DNA of 64,000 nt from a virus. Shown in pieces: positions 57,841 to 64,000 of this stretch. The number at the start of each line of letters is the position of its first letter. Position 1 is the stretch's first letter. The notes under the pieces were generated by a model, which was given only the letters and a program-made list of their open reading frames with translations, searched no databases and was not told where the DNA came from. The position numbers and the translations under genes were made by a program. The stretch lies in the IMG/VR virus record IMGVR_UViG_3300037572_000374, positions 1-64,000 of that record. One strand, given 5' to 3'.

Positions 57841-59772
57841 ATGAGATTAGATAGAGCAGTAGTAAAAAACTTTTTAACTTATGAGAATCTGGATTATAAC
57901 TTTTCCAGAAATCCTCTATTAGTACAAGGTAGAAATTTAACAGAAGAAGATCAGGAATCAAACGGATCCGGAAAGTCTGGTTTGTTTACAGCAATTGAGT
58001 TTTGTATTACAGCTAGTAATTCTAGAGATGTAAGAGATAACGAATTAGTTATGTTTGGAGAGAAACAAGCAAATGCTGAATTGTATGCCTCATGTGATAT
58101 TAGAAAAGAACAATTACATATAGCTTGGCTAATTAAAGTAAAAGGATCCAATGTACTAACACTTAAAAAGAAATCGTACGATGGAGAATGGGAAGAGATA
58201 AGTTTCTCAAATGTAAATGATGGTAAGAAGTATATCATGAATTGGTTTGATATTGAAAAAGAAGACCTATTCAACTATTACATTATTAACAAGAGTAGAT
58301 TTAAAACTTTCTTTAAAGCTAGTAATAAGGAAAAAGTAGAGTTGATAAACAGATTTAGTGATGCATCGATTATTGATGGACTAGATAAAGTTGACAATTC
58401 TGAGTTACAGTTAGAATATGATACTATCAAATCTAATATAGATAAAGTAGTTGGAAAGGTAGAATTCATTACTCAACAACTAACTCAAGAGGAAGAAGTA
58501 ATTGATGAGAGTCAATTAGTAAAAGACATTCAAGATAAGATCTCACAAGTAAATGACGATAAGTTAGATGTACAAGATGAGATTAAAGAGTTTGACCAAA
58601 AGAAGTCAGATGATGCTAAATTGTTAAAAGATGCTGAAGGTAAATTAGCAGCAATAGACGTTAAGGTATCTATGGCTCAAAAGGCATTTGATAATTACAA
58701 AACACAATTAATAAGTACAACAGATCAAGAAGATCAAATTGACACATTGTCTACAAAGCAATTGAAGGTAGATAAGTTACTCAATGAATTAGATATAGAA
58801 TTATCTGGATCCATTGAATGTCCTAAATGTTCTTATGAATTTGTATTAGATTCTAAACATGGATCCATTGAACAAGCTAAACAAAAACAGAGTCAAGCGT
58901 GTGAGATAAGAAAAACTATTTCAAGTAAGATTGACCAGTTAGATGTTGAGATTTCAAATATACAATCTTCTAATAAAGAACAAGAAGATAAGAGACAGAA
59001 GTTAAGAGATGATCTAAACCAAGCTTCAACTCAATCTCAATCTTCATCAAGACAAGTACTAAGATATGAAAAACTTATTGCTGAGCACGATAAAGATATA
59101 GCAGACTGTAATAATGATCTAAAACAATTTGATCTAGATATCAAGCAATTGAATATAGATATTAAGAATGTAGGATCCACAAAGCCAAACAATAAAGAAA
59201 ACTTTGAAGAGCAGTTATCAAAACTCTCAACAGAGCAGAAGGATCTTGAAGAGGAGTTATCTACAAAAGGAGATGAGATCTATAAGAGGAATCAATGGGC
59301 CAATAACTTTAAACAGTTTAGAGCTCATCTTGCAAACCAATCATTGGAAGCAATAGAATTTCACATGAATAGATATTTAGATGGAATGGATTCAGATTTG
59401 AAAGTTAAGATGGAAGGATTTAAACTTCTTGCAAATGGAACATTCAAAGATGAGATTACAGCTAAAATTATTAGAACAGTTGAAAGATCGTTCAGTAGCT
59501 TCTCAGGAGGTGAACAAGGAAGACTTTTATTTGCAGCAATACTTGCAAATAGACATATGTTAAATAGTACTCACAAATATGGTGGTTTAGATTTCTTATC
59601 TATTGACGAAGTATTTGAAGGAGTAGATTCTTTAGGATTGAAAAAATTAGTAAAGAGTGCTAAACAATTAGATATTTCTGTTATGATTATTACTCACGTT
59701 ACAGATGAAGAAGTAAGTGATGATATATTATTAATTGAAAAAATAAATGGAATAAGTTATGTCAAAAAATAA
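57841..59772 (+). CDS. sbcC: SbcC/Rad50-type ATPase (T4 gp46-like)
   Basis: 643 aa. Walker A NGSGKSGLF (near residue 40), long coiled coils at about 195-310 and 340-520 around a zinc hook CPKC, ABC signature FSGGEQGRL, and Walker B DFLSIDEVFEG. Partner of the SbcD nuclease. Its 3' end overlaps ruvC by 14 nt. Confidence 0.93.
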   Translation: MRLDRAVVKNFLTYENLDYNFSRNPLLVQGRNLTEEDQESNGSGKSGLFTAIEFCITASNSRDVRDNELVMFGEKQANAELYASCDIRKEQLHIAWLIKVKGSNVLTLKKKSYDGEWEEISFSNVNDGKKYIMNWFDIEKEDLFNYYIINKSRFKTFFKASNKEKVELINRFSDASIIDGLDKVDNSELQLEYDTIKSNIDKVVGKVEFITQQLTQEEEVIDESQLVKDIQDKISQVNDDKLDVQDEIKEFDQKKSDDAKLLKDAEGKLAAIDVKVSMAQKAFDNYKTQLISTTDQEDQIDTLSTKQLKVDKLLNELDIELSGSIECPKCSYEFVLDSKHGSIEQAKQKQSQACEIRKTISSKIDQLDVEISNIQSSNKEQEDKRQKLRDDLNQASTQSQSSSRQVLRYEKLIAEHDKDIADCNNDLKQFDLDIKQLNIDIKNVGSTKPNNKENFEEQLSKLSTEQKDLEEELSTKGDEIYKRNQWANNFKQFRAHLANQSLEAIEFHMNRYLDGMDSDLKVKMEGFKLLANGTFKDEITAKIIRTVERSFSSFSGGEQGRLLFAAILANRHMLNSTHKYGGLDFLSIDEVFEGVDSLGLKKLVKSAKQLDISVMIITHVTDEEVSDDILLIEKINGISYVKK

Positions 59773-60307
59773 AACTATATACATAGGAATAGATCCTGGA
59801 AAGCAAGGTTTCATAGCCATAATAAAGGACGAAGAGAACATCTTTTTCCCTATGCCATATGAAAGACTAGAAGGCAAGTCAGTATTCTGTGAGAAGTGTT
59901 TAAAACCTCTTGTAGAAGAGATTAAAGACTTGTGTGAAGGATATGAGATTAAAGTAGGTATTGAGCAAGTAGGTGGTAGAGGAGGTTGGAGTGCAACAAA
60001 TAACTTCAACTTTGGATACACAGCTGGATTGCAAAAACTTATGATGATTATGATTGATGCTGACATATTAATGGTTAGACCTGCAAAATGGCAATCAGTA
60101 ATGAGAAAGGGCTACGACAACATAAAGAAAGCTAGCTCTACTGGAAAGACTATGGTTAATGATTCAAAAGCAATAGCAGAGTTTATTGCACTAACAGAAT
60201 GGCCAGAGATAGACTTTAGGAAAAGTACAAGAGCTAGAAAGAATGATGACAATAAAATTGATGCATTTTTAATTGCTCAATATTTAAAAAGAATAGATGG
60301 AAAATAG
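59759..60307 (+). CDS. ruvC: RuvC-like Holliday junction resolvase
   Basis: 182 aa, RNase H fold: YIGIDPGKQG (first Asp), KVGIEQVGG (Glu), and DDNKIDAFLIAQY (Asp pair). Resolves branched recombination intermediates before packaging. Overlaps both neighbours. Confidence 0.88.
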   Translation: MSKNKTIYIGIDPGKQGFIAIIKDEENIFFPMPYERLEGKSVFCEKCLKPLVEEIKDLCEGYEIKVGIEQVGGRGGWSATNNFNFGYTAGLQKLMMIMIDADILMVRPAKWQSVMRKGYDNIKKASSTGKTMVNDSKAIAEFIALTEWPEIDFRKSTRARKNDDNKIDAFLIAQYLKRIDGK

Positions 60308-61988
60308 AACATTCTATATCGACAAGGTCAATAAGACTATTAACTTAACTTTTGATTTCGATCACAGTATAGTTAATAGGATTAAGGCTTGTGATTATAA
60401 TACTAGATTCAATCCAGAATTTAAACAATGGATCATTCCAATTACTGAATATTCTAAATCAAGAGCTTTGCAATTGATTAGAGATTTTGACTTTAAACAA
60501 GTTGAACAGATAATAGAAGAAGATGTAGTAGTTGATTACAAACAGACTGAAGTTGATTATGCTTATTTAAGAGGACTATGTGACTCAAGAGGATTTACAT
60601 ATGAACCAAGAGATTATCAAATTGAAGCATTAGGTTATGCATTAGAGAAAGGAAACATCATTAATGGAGATGATGTAGGACTTGGTAAGACATTTGAAAG
60701 TATAATGTATGCTGAGACTACAAATTCATTTCCATGTTTAGTTGTTGTTCCTGCTTCTGTAAAATACAATTGGCAAGAAAAGTGGTTAGAGATTACTGGT
60801 AACAAAAGAAGTGTTGCAGTAATAGAATCTAAAGAAACTAAGAAAAGAGTAAATGATTGGAATGCAGATGTAGTAGTTATTAATTATGACATCATTGGTA
60901 AGAAGCAAGGAAAAGGAGCTACAGTTAAGTTTGCTGAATTAGCCGATACTGAATGGTCGATGATTATATTTGATGAAGCACATTTCTTAAAAGAGAAGAC
61001 TTCTCAAAGAGCAAGGGCTGCTAAGAAGATTACACAAGGAGATATGAAGATCCAAATGTTAACTGGAACTGCTGTAATGAGTAGACCAGTTGAGCTTTGG
61101 AATTTATTAGTTTTAGCTAAACAAGAAAAGAAGATAGCAAAAGACTGGATGCACTTCATAACTAGATACTGTGGTGGATATAGAGGTAAATTTGGATGGG
61201 TTACAGATGGAGCTACAAATACATTAGAACTGAATAGAAAGCTCAGAGAGGTGTGTTATATACGTAGAGAGAAGAGAGATGTACTCTCTGAATTACCTGA
61301 TGTAACAAAACAAGTTATTCAAATGCCAATTACAAATCTTGCAAAGATCAAAAGAGCTTTGACAGACTTCATAGCTTTTGTTAAAGAGACTAAAGGAGAA
61401 GAGAGTGCTGAGAAAGCTCAAGAGGCTGAACACTTAGTTGCTTTAGGAACTATGAGAAAATTAGCTATTGAAGGAAAGCTAAAAGCTGTTGATTTATATC
61501 TTAGGGATTGGAAACAAGCTGAGAAAGGTAAATTATTAATCTTTGGAATTCATAGAGAAGGACTTGATTATCTATCTGAAAAATTCAAAAGCAAATTAAT
61601 TGCTGGTGGAATGAGCAGTAAGGTAAAACAAGAAACAGTTAAGGAGTGGGTAGAGAATGATAATATGTTTCTATTTGCAAATATGCAATCAGCAGGAACT
61701 GGAGTAGATGGATTACAACATGCATGTTCAAATATGCTAATTCTAGAACTACCTTGGAGACCGAGTGATTTAACTCAAGCAATTGGAAGATTGGATAGGA
61801 GTGGACAGAAAGAACCAGTTACAGTTTCTTTTATGTTAAATGATGATACAATAGATAAAGAGATGTTTGAAATGATCTCAGATAAGGAGCTAGTAACTGA
61901 AGCAGTAAACAAAGGTGTTGATATTCGAAAGAATAAGTCAGGATTAAAGTCTGTGATGAGAAAGTTGTTAAAAAGGGGAAAAAAATAA
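60297..61988 (+). CDS. SNF2-family DNA helicase/translocase
   Basis: 563 aa. N-terminal approximately 110 residues resemble a HARP-like module; motif I DDVGLGKT, II FDEAHFLKE, III LTGTAVMSR, V/VI SAGTGVDGLQHA and QAIGRLDRSGQ. ATP-driven remodelling of forks or recombination intermediates, UvsW-like in role. Ends in a basic tail. Confidence 0.92.
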   Translation: MENRTFYIDKVNKTINLTFDFDHSIVNRIKACDYNTRFNPEFKQWIIPITEYSKSRALQLIRDFDFKQVEQIIEEDVVVDYKQTEVDYAYLRGLCDSRGFTYEPRDYQIEALGYALEKGNIINGDDVGLGKTFESIMYAETTNSFPCLVVVPASVKYNWQEKWLEITGNKRSVAVIESKETKKRVNDWNADVVVINYDIIGKKQGKGATVKFAELADTEWSMIIFDEAHFLKEKTSQRARAAKKITQGDMKIQMLTGTAVMSRPVELWNLLVLAKQEKKIAKDWMHFITRYCGGYRGKFGWVTDGATNTLELNRKLREVCYIRREKRDVLSELPDVTKQVIQMPITNLAKIKRALTDFIAFVKETKGEESAEKAQEAEHLVALGTMRKLAIEGKLKAVDLYLRDWKQAEKGKLLIFGIHREGLDYLSEKFKSKLIAGGMSSKVKQETVKEWVENDNMFLFANMQSAGTGVDGLQHACSNMLILELPWRPSDLTQAIGRLDRSGQKEPVTVSFMLNDDTIDKEMFEMISDKELVTEAVNKGVDIRKNKSGLKSVMRKLLKRGKK

Positions 61989-62009
61989 AAAATATTTTAT
62001 TGCATGAAT

Positions 62010-62034
62010 AGGAGCCTTAGGGCTCCTTTCTTTG
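62010..62034 (+). terminator. Terminator after the SNF2 gene
   Basis: AGGAGCC-TTAG-GGCTCCT followed by TTCTTTG. Confidence 0.85.
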
Positions 62035-62062
62035 TTTTGTTAAAAAATAAATGAAATAAATG

Positions 62063-62093
62063 TTGCTTTGAACTTTGGTTTAGGAGTATCTTT
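62063..62093 (+). promoter_or_regulatory. Promoter for the gene at 62125
   Basis: TTGC 62063-62066, 20-nt spacer, TATCTTT 62087-62093, leader ATCTCATCAAACA. Confidence 0.8.
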
Positions 62094-62124
62094 ATCTCAT
62101 CAAACAAATAAAAAAATAGAAATT

Positions 62125-62487
62125 ATGTTATCAAACAACACTTTAGAAGTATTAGAACAAAAATTAGCTTACGTAAAATCTCAGTTAAAAACTGAAGGAA
62201 AGTATTTAAATCCACAAGGGATGGTAATTATCAACAGAGAATTATCTTCTCTTAAAGGTAAGATTAATGAAGCTAAACTTAGACACTTTGTTGGAAAAAC
62301 AACAAAAGGAGCTTTAGTTTACACAGCAGTTAATCCTTATGGATCTACATCAGCTGATAAAGTACTTTATATAGAGGGTCTTCCAAGTGGATGGGATGCT
62401 GCTGCATTTGATCAAACAAGTGGAGCTGAACAAGAAGTTATGATTGATGGAGGTCAAGAGTGGTCAGAAACAATTATCTTCAACTAG
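62125..62487 (+). CDS. Hypothetical early protein
   Basis: 120 aa; start at 62125 (AATTATG), as the ATG at 62068 lies inside the promoter. Helical first half (LEVLEQKLAYVKSQLKTEGK), beta-rich second half. No family recognised. Confidence 0.7.
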   Translation: MLSNNTLEVLEQKLAYVKSQLKTEGKYLNPQGMVIINRELSSLKGKINEAKLRHFVGKTTKGALVYTAVNPYGSTSADKVLYIEGLPSGWDAAAFDQTSGAEQEVMIDGGQEWSETIIFN

Positions 62488-62507
62488 AAAAATACAAAGA
62501 GGGATAT

Positions 62508-62528
62508 GGACCACTCTCTAACTGGTCC
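62508..62528 (+). other. Intergenic hairpin before the lipoprotein gene at 62548
   Basis: GGACCA/TGGTCC with 9-nt loop; ends 19 nt before the ATG. Confidence 0.65.
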
Positions 62529-62547
62529 TATTACGAATAAATACAAT

Positions 62548-62913
62548 ATGAGAATATTAACAATTTTATTATTTGTGATTTCATTAAGTTGTAAGTCACA
62601 AGAGCCACAAAAAGTTCATGCTACAGTTTACAATGCTGTACCAGAACAAACTAATTCAGATCCTGGTCACACAGCATTTATGTTTGAGTTAGATTTACAA
62701 AATCCTTACAAGCACAAAATTATTGCAGTGAGTAGAGATTTATTAAAAAAGTATCCTAAAGGAACCAAAGTACAAGTACAAGGTACTACCTATGATGGGA
62801 TTTTTATTGTAATGGATAAAATGAATAAGAGATATACAAATCGTATTGATCTGTTGATTAATCAAGAAATGCAGATTGGCAATTGGCCAGATGCAACAAT
62901 AACTAAAATCTAG
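62548..62913 (+). CDS. Lipoprotein with a 3D/RlpA-like domain
   Basis: 121 aa; start at 62548. Signal peptide and lipobox SLSC at Cys15. Mature part HATVYNAVPEQTNSDPGHTA ... VSRDLLKKYPKGTKV ... FIVMDKMNKRYTNRIDLL fits a double-psi beta-barrel of the 3D/RlpA type, a fold linked to peptidoglycan. Likely acts in the periplasm on the cell wall. Confidence 0.78.
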   Translation: MRILTILLFVISLSCKSQEPQKVHATVYNAVPEQTNSDPGHTAFMFELDLQNPYKHKIIAVSRDLLKKYPKGTKVQVQGTTYDGIFIVMDKMNKRYTNRIDLLINQEMQIGNWPDATITKI

Positions 62914-62917
62914 TAAT

Positions 62918-63280
62918 ATGAAAAAGTTTATTTTAGCGATCGATTTTGATGGCACAATAGCAACAGATAGTTTTCCAGAAGTAGGAAAGCTAATCAAAGA
63001 TGCAGATAGAATTATACAAAAGCTGTATGAAGATGGTCATGACATAATCATTAACACATGCAGAACAGGAAAGTATGAAGGATTGGCTGAGTACTTCTTA
63101 AAGAAGAATGATATACCATATCATTACATCAATAGTAATTTACCAAGAGTGATTGAATTCTTTAAACAAGATTGTAGAAAGATTTCAGCAGACTATTATA
63201 TAGATAATAGAAGTATTGGTAGATTACCAAGTTGGACAGAAATTTATAAAATAATTAAAAAAGATAGCTTAGGCAAATAA
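62918..63280 (+). CDS. HAD-like phosphatase
   Basis: 120 aa. AIDFDGTIA (DxDGT motif I, residues 6-14), INTCRTGK (motif II Thr), and a motif IV Asp pair replaced by SADYYIDNRS. Small HAD without a cap; a nucleotide or sugar phosphatase is possible. Confidence 0.8.
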   Translation: MKKFILAIDFDGTIATDSFPEVGKLIKDADRIIQKLYEDGHDIIINTCRTGKYEGLAEYFLKKNDIPYHYINSNLPRVIEFFKQDCRKISADYYIDNRSIGRLPSWTEIYKIIKKDSLGK

Positions 63281-63293
63281 TTTTAGTATCTTT
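63265..63293 (+). promoter_or_regulatory. Promoter for the gene at 63309
   Basis: TAGC 63265-63268, 18-nt spacer, TATCTTT 63287-63293; lies in the 3' end of the HAD gene. Confidence 0.6.
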
Positions 63294-63308
63294 ACCAAAA
63301 ATACAATT

Positions 63309-63584
63309 ATGGCAGAAAGGTTTAATGTAAGTGAAAATAGGTTTGAATGTCTCAAACAGCTAATGGCAGATGCCAAGGCTGGGAGGAAGAAAATCTCAGC
63401 AAAGCAACACAGAGAGTTGTTGAACTTAAAGGCAGCTTATAATGGATTCTCCAAAGACTTCGATCTACAAACTACACTGAGAGTAATTTCTCACTTAGAA
63501 GATATGAAGGCAGGAGAGGCAGCTACAAGTAGCGACTTAATTAGATTAGAGATATTAAAAGATAAAATCTTAGGACATGAATAA
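63309..63584 (+). CDS. Small basic helical protein
   Basis: 91 aa, helical, with GRKKISAKQHRELLNLKAAY. No family recognised. Its end overlaps the RNase H start by 8 nt. Confidence 0.65.
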   Translation: MAERFNVSENRFECLKQLMADAKAGRKKISAKQHRELLNLKAAYNGFSKDFDLQTTLRVISHLEDMKAGEAATSSDLIRLEILKDKILGHE

Positions 63585-64000
63585 GATTATAGCATACACA
63601 GATGGAAGTGCAGTAGTTAGAGGAGTGGCTAAGGGTAATGGAGGTTTTGGAACTTATTTTCCAGATCTGTATGGATCCAAAGCTGCCTTTAGTTTAGGTT
63701 TTAAAACAACTAAGACTGGACGTATGGAAGTGTCTGCTTTATTCTATGCAATCAATGCTATCAAAAAAGATAGTGCAGTAGAACTTGTTATTTACAGTGA
63801 TTCAGAATATGTAGTCAAATCCTTTACAGAGAATAGATTACAAAAGTGGATTGCTAATGGATGGAGAAATTCTGGTGGCAGTATTGCAAACATAGATTTA
63901 TGGAAGCCAATTATACAAGCATTGGAGGATAGACCTTTGATGAAGCTAACAATGATTCATATTAGATCTCATCAAGTCGAAAAGGAGAAGGATCCATATA
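63577..64000 (+). CDS. rnhA: Ribonuclease HI, cut by the window end
   Basis: At least 141 aa, open at the right edge. AYTDGSA (first Asp), GRMEVSAL (Glu), YSDSEYV (Asp) and HIRSHQV (His) are the RNase HI active-site motifs. Removes RNA from RNA-DNA hybrids, for example primers. Confidence 0.9.
   Translation, partial: MNKIIAYTDGSAVVRGVAKGNGGFGTYFPDLYGSKAAFSLGFKTTKTGRMEVSALFYAINAIKKDSAVELVIYSDSEYVVKSFTENRLQKWIANGWRNSGGSIANIDLWKPIIQALEDRPLMKLTMIHIRSHQVEKEKDPY

Overview
The window is a 64 kb piece of a tailed-phage genome (Caudoviricetes, most likely a siphovirus: tape measure and tail-tube candidates, no recognisable sheath or baseplate-wedge genes). The host is probably a member of Bacteroidota, most likely Flavobacteriia. 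Evidence for this is the promoter TTG(C)-N18..20-TATCTTT(A/G), which matches the Bacteroidota -33/-7 type; A/T-rich start contexts (AAATTATG) in place of Shine-Dalgarno sequences; signal peptides ending SAQ; and lipoboxes of the type LTSC/LSC. The DNA is very A+T rich and strongly favours AGA and GGA codons. Both window ends look cut: the last gene, an RNase H, is incomplete.

Layout. 1-5950: late operon with an outer-membrane-like protein, a processive GT2 glycosyltransferase, portal, connector, and small and large terminase. 5951-9331: rightward operon of tiny early proteins. 9332-13100: mostly non-coding and regulatory DNA with repeats, a NUMOD4/HNH homing endonuclease, tandem ORF-less promoter-terminator units and facing-promoter cassettes. 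13100-17050: small accessory genes separated by imperfect palindromes that resemble integron attC sites, on both strands. 17386-20940: leftward early operons, one with nine overlapping genes that includes an SGNH-hydrolase lipoprotein. 21299-41814: late tail/head/lysis block: connector, holin, tail hub, tape measure, protease-scaffold fusion, major capsid, tail tube, three tail fibres including an S74 self-cleaving fibre, and M15 endolysin. 41905-64000: nucleic-acid block: HNH, DnaQ exonuclease, a 7-deazaguanine cluster (QueD, QueE, flavodoxin, FolE, MazG, a second T-fold protein, NMP kinase, DpdA-like transglycosylase), a DNA polymerase III alpha split in two, SSB-like protein, SbcD, RecA, SbcC, RuvC, SNF2 helicase, HAD and RNase H.

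How it works together. FolE, QueD and QueE should make 7-carboxy-7-deazaguanine, and the DpdA-like enzyme would insert the base into DNA. No QueC is seen, so the modification may stop at the carboxy form or use host QueC. Flavodoxin directly after QueE is a natural electron donor. SbcCD, RecA, RuvC, SNF2 helicase and the SSB-like protein form a recombination-replication set around the split polymerase.

Two promoter classes are apparent: host-like TATCTTT promoters, and a phage-specific 20-nt element (TAACCTTCATATAATAGAAG) found four times, three of them ahead of large rightward units and one antisense to an early gene. A striking, unexplained feature is a set of intergenic hairpins of unrelated sequence, most of which end 18-28 nt before the start codon of the next gene. 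All functions are read from sequence motifs only; no searches were run.
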